From the NCBI GenBank assembly GCA_000403295.2, contig KE159605.1, forward strand, positions 1,548,213 to 1,602,078: a stretch of DNA of 53,866 nt. Direction: 5' to 3'. Below the pieces are notes generated by a model. The model had not been told where the DNA came from. It saw only the letters and a program-made list of their open reading frames with translations, and ran no database searches. Position 1 is the first letter of the stretch. The number at the start of each line of letters is the position of its first letter. This stretch comes from Lachnospiraceae bacterium M18-1 (GTDB lineage Bacteria > Bacillota > Clostridia > Lachnospirales > Lachnospiraceae). The position numbers and the translations under genes were made by a program. Shown one piece after another: positions 25,482-32,907 of this stretch.

Positions 25482-26663
25482 TTAATCTATCTTGATCACT
25501 TCCGCTGTCTCAACCGCTGTCTTCACAAGCTCCTCAATCTTTTCCTCCAGATTCCGCTCCGACTTTTCGATCCGCGCCAGATCCGGCCGTGTCACCGGAT
25601 GTTTTGCCACAAAGATCGTACAGCAGTCCTCAAAAGGCTGGATAGACGTCTCATAGGTATCAATCTTCTGCGAGATCTCCACGATCTCTCTCTTGTCAAA
25701 TCCAATCAGCGGGCGATAGACCGGAAGGCTGCATACCGCGTTGGTCGCCGCAAGGCTCTGCATGGTCTGGCTGGCAACCTGTCCGATACTCTCTCCGGTG
25801 ATCAGCCCCAGGCAGCCGTCCTTCTTTGCAAAATGCTCCGCAATCTTCATCATATAACGGCGCATGATGATAGTCAGCTCCTCATGAGGACATTTTTCAT
25901 ATATAGAAAGCTGGATATCCGTAAAATTCACTACATGCAGCCGGATAGGCCCGGAATATCTGGCCACCAGCTTTGCCAGGTCCACCACCTTTTCTTTGGC
26001 CCGCTCACTGGTATATGGAGGCGCGTGAAAATAAACGGCCTCCAGTGCAACCCCTCGTTTCGCGATCATATATCCCGCGACCGGGCTGTCGATCCCGCCG
26101 GAAAGCAAAAGCATGGCGCTCCCGTTGGTTCCCACCGGCATCCCTCCCGGCCCTGAAATGATCTCAGAATAGACATAGACCTCCTCACGTATCTCCACAT
26201 TCAGCAGGATATCCGGCGTATGGACATCCACCCGCATCTCTGGAAATGCCTCCAGGACGGCTTCCCCCAGAGCACAGTTGATCTCCATGGAATTGAGCGG
26301 ATAATGCTTGTTGCTCCTGCGCGATTCCACCTTGAAGGTCTGATTTTTCTCCGGGTACCGTTCTGCCACATAGGCAATGATATCGTGTTTGAGCTGATCG
26401 AAGCCGGTATTTGCCAGACGGACTACCGGGCAGATACCCACGATTCCGAATACACGGCTCAGCGCATCCGCCGCATCCTCCTGATCGTACTCTCCTTCAC
26501 AGTCTACATAGACCCTGCCGTGGGTCTTGCGGACAGAAAATGTTCCGTCCACATCCTTCAGGGCATACCGGATCTGACGCACCAGGGCGTCCTCAAACAT
26601 ATACCGGTTCTTCCCCTTGATCCCAATCTCACCGTACTTAATTAAAAATGAATGAAACTTCAT
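25482..26663 (-). CDS. thiI: tRNA 4-thiouridine(8) synthase ThiI
   Basis: 393 aa. N-terminal ferredoxin-like and THUMP region (about 1-165: YGEIGIKGKNRYMFE, VRKTHGRVYVD). PP-loop pyrophosphatase motif LLSGGIDSPVAGYM (about 180-193). Later conserved ESIGQVASQTMQSL and FEDCCTIF. No C-terminal rhodanese domain, as usual in Firmicutes. It activates U8 of tRNA by adenylation and inserts sulfur. The gene directly upstream encodes a cysteine desulfurase, the sulfur donor, matching the nifZ-thiI pairing of B. subtilis. 153 bp separate them. Confidence 0.95.
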   Translation of the reverse strand: MKFHSFLIKYGEIGIKGKNRYMFEDALVRQIRYALKDVDGTFSVRKTHGRVYVDCEGEYDQEDAADALSRVFGIVGICPVVRLANTGFDQLKHDIIAYVAERYPEKNQTFKVESRRSNKHYPLNSMEINCALGEAVLEAFPEMRVDVHTPDILLNVEIREEVYVYSEIISGPGGMPVGTNGSAMLLLSGGIDSPVAGYMIAKRGVALEAVYFHAPPYTSERAKEKVVDLAKLVARYSGPIRLHVVNFTDIQLSIYEKCPHEELTIIMRRYMMKIAEHFAKKDGCLGLITGESIGQVASQTMQSLAATNAVCSLPVYRPLIGFDKREIVEISQKIDTYETSIQPFEDCCTIFVAKHPVTRPDLARIEKSERNLEEKIEELVKTAVETAEVIKID

Positions 26664-26816
26664 GTTGTTCTCCTTTTAATTTCCAGAGGGCAGACGGCCG
26701 CTCTGCTTTGGATCAACCTGCGGCTCCCATTGTTCTTTTCACTCCGCAGGAAACCGCTGTCTTACCGGCCATGCCGCATAGCAGCATAAAACAAAGTCCC
26801 TCCGCCCATATCCGTC

Positions 26817-27974
26817 TCAGCGCCTGGTAAACTTCCTCAGTACCGGTACACAATTATATAATGTTTCCAGCGTATAGTCAATTTCTTCTTTTGTGGTAAA
26901 CTCTGACATACTGAACCGAAGCGTAGCATCCAGGTATTCCCTGGCCGCGCCGATCCCCTTCAATACGCCGCTCACAGCGGGATGGTTGGAAGCGCAGGCG
27001 GAACCGGAGGACACATAGATCCCTTTCTCCTCCAGCGCATGGAGCAGCACCTCACTGCGTACTCCCGCAAAGCCCACACTGATGATGTGGGGCGCGCTGT
27101 TCTCATCCGTCAGCCCATGGATTGTCGTATTGGGAATCTTCATGACGCCTTCCAGGAAATGCTCCTTCAACTCCCGCATGAGCGCCACCTTCATGTCCAG
27201 ATCCTGATAGATCATCTTCGACGCCAGGCCGATCCCTGCGATCCCCGGTACATTTTCCGTGCCGGAACGGATATTTTTCTGCTGCTCTCCGCCGTACACG
27301 ATAGGAGTGATCTTTACCCTCTCATTAATATAGATGAAACCAATCCCTTTCGGTCCATGAATCTTGTGCCCGCTGGCAGACAACAGGTCCACGCCCAGCC
27401 GCTTCGGATATATCCTATACTTCCCGAAGCCCTGGACCGCGTCCGTATGAAATAAGATTCCCGGATTATAGCTTTTTACGATCCTTACCGCCTGTTCGAT
27501 GGGCTGCACGGCTCCCACCTCGTTATTCACATACATGACCGACACCAGGATCGTTTCCTTGCACAGAGCTTCCCGCAGGGCATTCAACTTGATCTGCCCG
27601 TTGGCATCCACCGGAAGGTAAGTGACCCGAAAACCTTCTTCCTCCTCCAGATGGCGCATCGTATTGAGGATCGCCGGATGCTCTATGGCGGACGTGATCA
27701 GATGATTTCCCGACCTGCGCGCCGCCCTTGCAGTCCCGATCAGCGCCAGGTTGTCACTCTCCGTCCCTCCCGAGGTAAAGAAGATTTCCTTCGCATTGAC
27801 CTTCAAAAGCCTGGCAAGAGTCTCTTTTGATTCCTTTACATAGTGCTCTGCCTCCACACCCTTCCGGTGCATGGAGGAAGGATTGCCGTAATCCCTGCAC
27901 ATCACTTTATAAACCAGTTCGCCGACCTCCGGATAGCACCGGGTGGTCGCCGAATTATCCAAGTATACTTCCAT
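26817..27974 (-). CDS. Cysteine desulfurase (NifS/IscS-like), partner of ThiI
   Basis: 385 aa, class V aminotransferase fold. PLP lysine Lys204 in SASGHKIHGPKG, His100 in SAIEHPAIL, catalytic Cys327 in the SSGSACASNHP loop. It takes sulfur from cysteine as an enzyme persulfide. The loop length and neighbour thiI suggest a NifZ-type enzyme dedicated to tRNA thiolation rather than general Fe-S assembly, but wider use is possible because no isc/suf genes are in the window. Confidence 0.93.
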   Translation of the reverse strand: MEVYLDNSATTRCYPEVGELVYKVMCRDYGNPSSMHRKGVEAEHYVKESKETLARLLKVNAKEIFFTSGGTESDNLALIGTARAARRSGNHLITSAIEHPAILNTMRHLEEEEGFRVTYLPVDANGQIKLNALREALCKETILVSVMYVNNEVGAVQPIEQAVRIVKSYNPGILFHTDAVQGFGKYRIYPKRLGVDLLSASGHKIHGPKGIGFIYINERVKITPIVYGGEQQKNIRSGTENVPGIAGIGLASKMIYQDLDMKVALMRELKEHFLEGVMKIPNTTIHGLTDENSAPHIISVGFAGVRSEVLLHALEEKGIYVSSGSACASNHPAVSGVLKGIGAAREYLDATLRFSMSEFTTKEEIDYTLETLYNCVPVLRKFTRR

Positions 27975-28050
27975 GATATCTTTCCTTTTTTTATTTCTTA
28001 CCTACAAAATATGATAGAACCCGGAGAGTCGTGCCTGATTCCTGACGCAG

Positions 28051-28785
28051 CTACTCCAAATGGTACAGCAGCATGGACAGCACGACAAATCCGGCCGTTT
28101 CTGTCCGCAGTATCCGCCTGCCCAATGTCACCGGCAGCGCACCGCATGCCATAGCCTGCTCTACTTCCGCCTCTTCGAATCCGCCCTCCGGCCCGATAAA
28201 GATTCCCACCGACTGCCCCGGACGTATTCCTTCAACCGCCTGCCGGGTGGCCTCCATTCCCTCCGCCTTTTCATAAGGGATCAGAAGCACATCCAGGTCC
28301 CCGGCATATGCAAGCGCCTCAGAAAAGGTCATGACCTCCCGGACCTGCGGGATCCGGCTGCGTCCCGACTGCTTCGCCGCAGATTCTGCGATGGCGTTCC
28401 ACCGCGCGGTTTTCTTCTGCGCCTTCTTTTCATCCAGCTTTACGACTGTCCGGCCCGTAACCGTCGGAATCAGTTCATATACCCCAAGCTCCGTAGCCTT
28501 CTGGATGATCAGCTCCATCTTATCGCTCTTCGGAAGCCCCTGAAACAGATACAGTTTGGACGGAAGCTCCCGGTTTTCCTTCCAGGCATCTACAATCTCA
28601 AACCACACCAGCCCGGATTCAAATGCTTCCAGGGTGCAGAGGTACTGCATCCCCTCCCCGTCGCTGATCATCACCTGATCCCCGTGCTTCATGCGGAGTA
28701 CATTTTTGATGTGGTTCACATCCGCGCCTTCCACATAGAGCCTTTTTTCCTGTATCTGTGAATGTTGTATAAAAAAACGATGCAT
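28051..28785 (-). CDS. rsmE: 16S rRNA (uracil1498-N3)-methyltransferase RsmE
   Basis: 244 aa. N-terminal PUA-like domain (MHRFFIQHSQIQEKRLYVEG, HIKNVLRMKHGD) and C-terminal SPOUT knot with LFQGLPKSDKMELIIQKATELGV, RSRIPQV, IFIGPEGGFEEAEV and LGRRILRTETA, all family hallmarks. Methylates U1498 of 16S rRNA in the 30S subunit. It follows prmA on the same strand with a 75-bp gap, the usual prmA-rsmE arrangement. Confidence 0.95.
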   Translation of the reverse strand: MHRFFIQHSQIQEKRLYVEGADVNHIKNVLRMKHGDQVMISDGEGMQYLCTLEAFESGLVWFEIVDAWKENRELPSKLYLFQGLPKSDKMELIIQKATELGVYELIPTVTGRTVVKLDEKKAQKKTARWNAIAESAAKQSGRSRIPQVREVMTFSEALAYAGDLDVLLIPYEKAEGMEATRQAVEGIRPGQSVGIFIGPEGGFEEAEVEQAMACGALPVTLGRRILRTETAGFVVLSMLLYHLE

Positions 28786-28860
28786 TTCATTTCTCCTGGT
28801 ATGCCCCTGGGCCTAAGTAACCTTTATGTTTCACGCATGATAACTTTGCAGGAGCATTTT

Positions 28861-29814
28861 TTACTGCTTCCCCGCCGTCACGGACACCCACTCGCCCTGG
28901 TAAGTCACCTCCAGGACTTCCAGCCCGGCCCGCTCCACTGCTTCCACGACCGTCTGTTCCTTGTCATCAATGATCCCGCTGGTGATGTAGATCCCGCCCG
29001 GTTTCAGCCGGGATACGATCACCGGAGTCAGCTCCACCAGTACGTCCGCAAGGATATTGGCCGCCACGATGTCATATTTCTCATATCCCACCTTATCCTG
29101 AATCTCCGGATCATTGATGATATTGCCGATCATGACCTCGTACTGGTCCGGCCGGATGCCATTTACCTGCATATTTTCATGGGTGGCCTCCACAGCGCAG
29201 GGATCCAGGTCCGTCCCCACCGAATAGGCCGCCCCGAATTTGAGTGCCAGCATACCTAAGATTCCGCTTCCGCAGCCCACGTCCAGGATCCGTGTCTGAT
29301 CGGTCACATATTTGCGGATCTGGCGGATACACAGCTGGGTCGTCTCATGCATCCCCGTACCGAATGCTGTACCCGGATCGATGTGGATGACCATCTTCTC
29401 GCTGTCCTCGGGCTTCACATCCTCCCATGACGGGATGATCAGGATATCGTCCACATAAAATTGATGAAAATACTGCTTCCAGTTGTTCATCCAGTCCAGA
29501 TCCTCGGTCTGGGATTCCTCAATAACGCCTTCCCCCACGTCCGTCCAGGCAGAAAGCTCCGCAAGCCCGCCGCGTACATCCGCAAGGATCTTCTCCGCGT
29601 CCTCCTCTTCGTCCAGGTAAAAGCTCAGATACGCCACCCCGTCGTCCGCTCCGGTCTCCGGCAGGATGTCCACAAACATCTGCTCCTTGTCCGCTGCAGT
29701 CAGCGGAACCTTGTCCTCGATCTCCACCCCCTGTATCCCGATATCCATCAGCATGCTGCTGACGATATCCTCGGCTTCGGTTGTTGTTTTCAAACGAAAT
29801 TTATTCCATTTCAT
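28861..29814 (-). CDS. prmA: Ribosomal protein L11 methyltransferase PrmA
   Basis: 317 aa from the ATG at 29814 (AGGAGG six bases upstream); the open frame to 29931 is spurious. The N-terminal L11-binding domain (about 1-95) is followed by the SAM domain with IDPGTAFGTGMHETTQ, LDVGCGSGILGMLALKFGA and IVANILADVLVEL-type motifs. It trimethylates ribosomal protein L11. Upstream partner of rsmE. Confidence 0.95.
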   Translation of the reverse strand: MKWNKFRLKTTTEAEDIVSSMLMDIGIQGVEIEDKVPLTAADKEQMFVDILPETGADDGVAYLSFYLDEEEDAEKILADVRGGLAELSAWTDVGEGVIEESQTEDLDWMNNWKQYFHQFYVDDILIIPSWEDVKPEDSEKMVIHIDPGTAFGTGMHETTQLCIRQIRKYVTDQTRILDVGCGSGILGMLALKFGAAYSVGTDLDPCAVEATHENMQVNGIRPDQYEVMIGNIINDPEIQDKVGYEKYDIVAANILADVLVELTPVIVSRLKPGGIYITSGIIDDKEQTVVEAVERAGLEVLEVTYQGEWVSVTAGKQ

Positions 29815-29937
29815 AGCGTTCCTCCTGATCCATTGTACTGTCTCCATCTGCTCTGTTTCATCAGACAGCTGACGCCATACCTTTTTATATATTAACTTTT
29901 TATATGCTGCCTTTCCATCCGGCGCCCGCACCCTGCC

Positions 29938-30462
29938 CTACCAGAGATGCAGTTCCTTCGCCTTCTGCGCAGTATTCTGGTGGTTCTCATTCCGGATCTC
30001 TCCGCTTTTTCCGCCGGTCTTCCGGCAGAGGTAGATCTCCCCGATCTCCATGGACTTGTCCAGTGCCTTGCACATGTCATAGATCGTCAGAAGGGCCACG
30101 CTCACCCCGGTCAGCGCCTCCATCTCCACCCCGGTCTTGCCCGTGGTCTTCACGGTGCAGTAACAGTAGATCGTGGATTCCTCAGGCGCCATCTCAAACC
30201 GTACCCGGCAGTTTGTCAAAGGCAGGATATGGCACATCGGGATCAGCTCCGACGTCCGCTTGGCCCCCATGATCCCCGCCGTGGATGCCACGCCCAGCAC
30301 GTCGCCCTTTCCTACTGTACCGGCCCGGATCGCCTCATACACCTCAGGGCTCACCTGAATCTTCCCGGTGGCCGCCGCCTCACGGACCGTATCCTCCTTG
30401 TTCGTCACATCTACCATGACCGCCTTTCCCTCTTCGTCAAAATGCGTCAGCCCCATTTCCAT
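29938..30462 (-). CDS. moaC: Cyclic pyranopterin monophosphate synthase MoaC
   Basis: 174 aa. MoaC signature throughout: [45 protein letters not shown] (with the functional His), [20 protein letters not shown] and the Lys-rich C-terminal end. With MoaA it converts GTP to cPMP, the first step of molybdenum cofactor synthesis. No other cofactor gene is in the window. It has its own consensus promoter about 230 bp upstream and a structured leader. Confidence 0.95.
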   Translation of the reverse strand: MEMGLTHFDEEGKAVMVDVTNKEDTVREAAATGKIQVSPEVYEAIRAGTVGKGDVLGVASTAGIMGAKRTSELIPMCHILPLTNCRVRFEMAPEESTIYCYCTVKTTGKTGVEMEALTGVSVALLTIYDMCKALDKSMEIGEIYLCRKTGGKSGEIRNENHQNTAQKAKELHLW

Positions 30463-30485
30463 CTTCCTTTCCTCCGATCTATTTT

Positions 30486-30585
30486 GTAACCAATTTGCAC
30501 AGCAAATTGATTGCCTGCCCGCCCGCCATCTGCGAAGCAGATTTTAAATGCAGGCAATACCCGTATCGTTTTTTCATACGATACT
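30486..30585. repeat. Triple-hairpin block in the moaC leader (F)
   Basis: Three inverted repeats in a row: AATTTGC/GCAAATT (30492-30508), ATTGCCTGC/GCAGGCAAT (30510-30557) enclosing ATCTGC-GAA-GCAGAT, and GTATCGT/ACGATAC (30563-30584). The middle hairpin resembles the central hairpin of the MITE-like elements (same CATTTAAAAT bulge and TTC loop on the minus strand) although its stem sequence differs. No inverted termini or 8-bp duplication found. Confidence 0.6.
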
Positions 30586-30685
30586 TTACACTGCCCTATT
30601 TCATGCGCTCTTTGTTCTCACCCAATATTCTTTCGTCTTTTGCTCCGCAAAAAATGGCTGTTTTGCTCCGTTTATCATTGTTTCG

Positions 30686-30714
30686 ATTATACTGAAAACT
30701 GCCTGCCCTGTCAA
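30686..30714 (-). promoter_or_regulatory. Consensus promoter of moaC
   Basis: On the minus strand TTGACA (30714-30709), 17-bp spacer, TATAAT (30691-30686): a perfect sigma-A promoter. The transcript would start near 30679, giving a leader of about 215 nt before the moaC start at 30462. The leader also holds the direct repeat CGGAGCAAAA twice, 24 bp apart, and the hairpin block F. No gene in this 374-bp gap. Confidence 0.8.
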
Positions 30715-30791
30715 TATTTTAGAAAATTACAGGGCCGGGAGTGAACAGCCGCAGTTCTCATCCCCCGGAGGTTTTTTGTTCTATGTAGAAG

Positions 30792-30832
30792 AAAAAAATA
30801 CCCGCCGCCCAATTTCCTTCAGGCAGCGGGTA
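30792..30832 (-). terminator. Terminator of the ferritin operon
   Basis: On the minus strand TACCCGC (30832-30826) pairs with GCGGGTA (30805-30799), extended by neighbouring G-C pairs, followed by seven T's. It begins five bases after the Bfd-like stop codon. Confidence 0.85.
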
Positions 30833-30836
30833 ATCT

Positions 30837-31019
30837 TTATTGTTTCACAAGCAGCTTCTTCGTCAGCTTCTTCACCTTTTTCTTACATTTCCCGCAGCCC
30901 TTCCCGGCCTTGGTCATCTTTTTCACTTCCTTAAATGAAGAAGCCCCTTTTTCCACAGCGTCCGCCACGTCCCCCTTGGTCACATGATAGCAGGGACAGA
31001 TCACTTTCCGCCGGTTCAT
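30837..31019 (-). CDS. Bfd-like [2Fe-2S] protein next to ferritin
   Basis: 60 aa. The BFD-like fold is recognised by CPCYHVTKGDVADAVEKG (first two cysteines, here C-P-C) and GKGCGKCKKKVKK with a C-x-x-C. Four cysteines can bind a [2Fe-2S] cluster as in bacterioferritin-associated ferredoxin, which reduces stored ferric iron for release. The last 20 residues are mostly lysine. It begins two bases after the ferritin stop, so the two are co-translated. The partner is an ordinary ferritin rather than bacterioferritin, so its function as a ferritin reductase is inference. Confidence 0.8.
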   Translation of the reverse strand: MNRRKVICPCYHVTKGDVADAVEKGASSFKEVKKMTKAGKGCGKCKKKVKKLTKKLLVKQ

Positions 31020-31021
31020 GG

Positions 31022-31534
31022 CTACAGTGTCAGAGAAGGTGCGGAATAAACGCGCGCACCCAGCTCATTGTCCAGCATATACAGACTCTTCGGATCGTCT
31101 CCGAACAGCTCGAATTTCTTTACAAGCGTCTCCGCGTTATTTTCCTCCTCGCCCTGCTCCTTCACAAACCAATCCAGGAACTGCATAGTGCGGAAATCTT
31201 TTACAGAATGCGCCGCCTCATAGATCGTATGAATCAGTCCGGTCACATATTGCTCATGCTTCAATCCCGCTTCTAAAACCGACTTCGCATCGGTGATCTC
31301 AACAGACGGCTTGTCAATAGCCTCCAGGACTACTTTTTCCCCATTGTTCTGCAGATACTGCAGCATCAGCATCGCATGGTCACGCTCCTCCTGGGCCTGG
31401 ATCCTGTACCAGTTGCCGAATCCGTCCAAACCTTCGTCATAATAATAATTCGAAAAATCCAGATACAGGTACGCGGAATAAAATTCCTTGTTCACCTGCT
31501 GATTTAGTAATTCTACTACTTTCTTGTCCAACAT
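31022..31534 (-). CDS. Non-heme ferritin
   Basis: 170 aa, four-helix ferritin. The ferroxidase ligands are visible: Glu17 in NKEFYSAYLYL, Glu50 and His53 in QAQEERDHAMLM, Glu94 in LKHEQYV, and a Gln/Glu pair in FVKEQGEEE. It stores iron as ferric mineral in a 24-mer. Start at 31534 with AGGAGGAGG upstream. First gene of a two-gene operon with the Bfd-like protein, with a promoter at 31592-31620. Confidence 0.94.
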   Translation of the reverse strand: MLDKKVVELLNQQVNKEFYSAYLYLDFSNYYYDEGLDGFGNWYRIQAQEERDHAMLMLQYLQNNGEKVVLEAIDKPSVEITDAKSVLEAGLKHEQYVTGLIHTIYEAAHSVKDFRTMQFLDWFVKEQGEEENNAETLVKKFELFGDDPKSLYMLDNELGARVYSAPSLTL

Positions 31535-31591
31535 CTCTATGTTCCTCCTCCTGTACTTTAAGAATCTCCTGTTTACTTTTTTCCGCCTTCT

Positions 31592-31620
31592 ATTATATAC
31601 TCCTGTCTTCGTTCTGTAAA
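31592..31620 (-). promoter_or_regulatory. Promoter of the ferritin operon
   Basis: On the minus strand TTTACA (31620-31615), 17-bp spacer, TATAAT (31597-31592). No obvious Fur palindrome overlaps it. The MITE-like copy B starts only 42 bp further upstream. Confidence 0.75.
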
Positions 31621-31661
31621 TATGAAGTTCCTGCTCATGTTACCATTCACAGTAACGGCGT

Positions 31662-31809
31662 GTTACTGTTTACGGTGCCTTGCACTCTGCTGCAAGGCAT
31701 CCGGCCAGTAAAATAGCGGTTGCGTGCATCCAGCCCCTCGCCGTCAGGCGACTTTTCAATGGGCTGGATGCAGTTACAGTTTGCGGCCGGTTAGACCGTG
31801 AACTGTAAC
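31662..31809. mobile_element. MITE-like palindromic element, copy B (148 bp)
   Basis: Ends GTTACTGTTTACGGT (31662-31676) and ACCGTGAACTGTAAC (31795-31809) are inverted with three mismatches. Flanks AACGGCGT at 31654-31661 and 31810-31817 are an exact 8-bp duplication. Internal hairpins: GCCTTGCA/TGCAAGGC (31678-31699) and CATCCAGCCC/GGGCTGGATG around a CGCC/GGCG tip. Read on the opposite strand it lines up with copy A along its length. It lies in the 410-bp gap (31535-31944) between the ferritin and SDR genes. Confidence 0.9.
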
Positions 31810-31815
31810 AACGGC

Positions 31816-31871
31816 GTTACAGTTCACACGGCGTCGTGCACCCTGCTGCAAGGCCCGGGAGTGAACAGCAG
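31816..31871. repeat. Truncated or deleted relative of the MITE-like family next to copy B
   Basis: It begins GTTACAGTTCACACGGCGTC and continues GTGCACCCTGCTGCAAGG, closely matching the corresponding end of copy A read on the minus strand. It closes after only 56 bp with GTGAACAG, a degenerate right end. Copy B is inserted at its first bases, so this is an older copy. Confidence 0.65.
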
Positions 31872-31944
31872 CCCGCAAAAATGCATTGACAAAAAATTTC
31901 AGGACTTTTATAATGAAGCAAAAATATATGAACAGAGGTTCCCT

Positions 31945-32796
31945 ATGAAGCGATTATTGATCACAGGCGCGTCCGGCTTTCTCGGCAGGCGGACCGCAGC
32001 ATTTTACCATGAAGCATACGACGTCTTTGCACCTGCGCGCACTGAACTGGATATCACTGACCGCGGACATGTATATGAAGTGTTCCGGCAATTTCAGCCC
32101 CACTGTGTCATCCACTGCGCCGCTGTTTCCGAGCTTGACAAGTGTGAAAAAGACCCTGAAGGCTCCTGGCCGGTCAACGTGGACGGCAGCAGGAACATGG
32201 CCGCGGCGGCGGCAGAATTTTCCGCAAAGTGTCTGCTCTGCGGATCCGATCAGGTTTATCTGGGAAATGGAAGGAAAGGCCCGCACAGCGAGGAGGAGCC
32301 CATCGCCCCTCCCACCGTTTACGGCGTGGAAAAGAAAACAGCGGAAAAGGAATGCCTGGCCGTGAATCCGGACTGCGTCATCCTGCGGCTGTCCTGGATG
32401 TACGATACCAGAACCCTCTTCCCGCAGGAGCACGGCGATTTTTTCCGGACACTGGCATCCAGACTGCAGTCTGCGGCTCCTCTCAGCTATCCGATTCACG
32501 ATATACGCGGGCTCACCGATGTAAATGAAGTGATCCGCAATTTCGAAAACGCTCTCGAATTAAAGGGCGGAATTTATAATTTCGGATCTCCGAATCATAT
32601 GAACACCTATGAAACCGTCCGTGCCATGTTCACAGCTCTTGGATGGGATCCTCACCGTCTCTCAAAAAATGAAGAGGACTTCGCTGAAAATCCCAGGGAC
32701 ATCAGCATGGATCTCAGAAGATCAAGCGACGGCGGAATCGAATTTTCCTCTACTCTGGACGCGCTGGTCAGAAACGGCCGGACACTCTCTTCATGA
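31945..32796 (+). CDS. NAD(P)-dependent sugar-nucleotide reductase (RmlD/RfbD-like SDR)
   Basis: 283 aa from the ATG at 31945, with GAGG upstream; the longer frame from 31798 reads through repeat DNA. Rossmann motif TGASGFLGRR (about 7-16), DITDRGHVYEVF, CAAVSELDKCEKDP and SDQVYLG, then the catalytic-type Tyr and Lys in TVYGVEKKTAE. Closest in architecture to dTDP-4-dehydrorhamnose reductase (RmlD), which makes dTDP-L-rhamnose, but no other rml gene is present, so the substrate is unproven. It is monocistronic and faces the YfhO gene. Confidence 0.8.
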   Translation: MKRLLITGASGFLGRRTAAFYHEAYDVFAPARTELDITDRGHVYEVFRQFQPHCVIHCAAVSELDKCEKDPEGSWPVNVDGSRNMAAAAAEFSAKCLLCGSDQVYLGNGRKGPHSEEEPIAPPTVYGVEKKTAEKECLAVNPDCVILRLSWMYDTRTLFPQEHGDFFRTLASRLQSAAPLSYPIHDIRGLTDVNEVIRNFENALELKGGIYNFGSPNHMNTYETVRAMFTALGWDPHRLSKNEEDFAENPRDISMDLRRSSDGGIEFSSTLDALVRNGRTLSS

Positions 32797-32805
32797 CCTT
32801 ATAGT

Positions 32806-32841
32806 TTCTTCCGGGCGGATTCTCCGTTTCGCCCGGAAGAA
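32806..32841. terminator. Bidirectional terminator between the SDR and YfhO genes
   Basis: A perfect 12-bp stem, TTCTTCCGGGCG (32806-32817) with CGCCCGGAAGAA (32830-32841). It lies nine bases after the SDR stop, in a convergent gap. T-runs are short on both sides. Confidence 0.7.
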
Positions 32842-32907
32842 CACTGTTTTCAGGCATCTTTTCCGCCGGCTCAGTCCATTTTTCAGCGATCCCCGTCAGC
32901 CGCCTGT

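Noticed and set aside
30463..30680. Moco riboswitch before moaC
   Set aside because: I cannot match the known motif by eye, and the middle hairpin resembles repeat elements. It is kept as a finding about the leader rather than a riboswitch call.
31798..31944. N-terminal extension of the SDR protein
   Set aside because: This part of the frame reads through repeat DNA. The ATG at 31945 has a ribosome site and starts the Rossmann motif directly.
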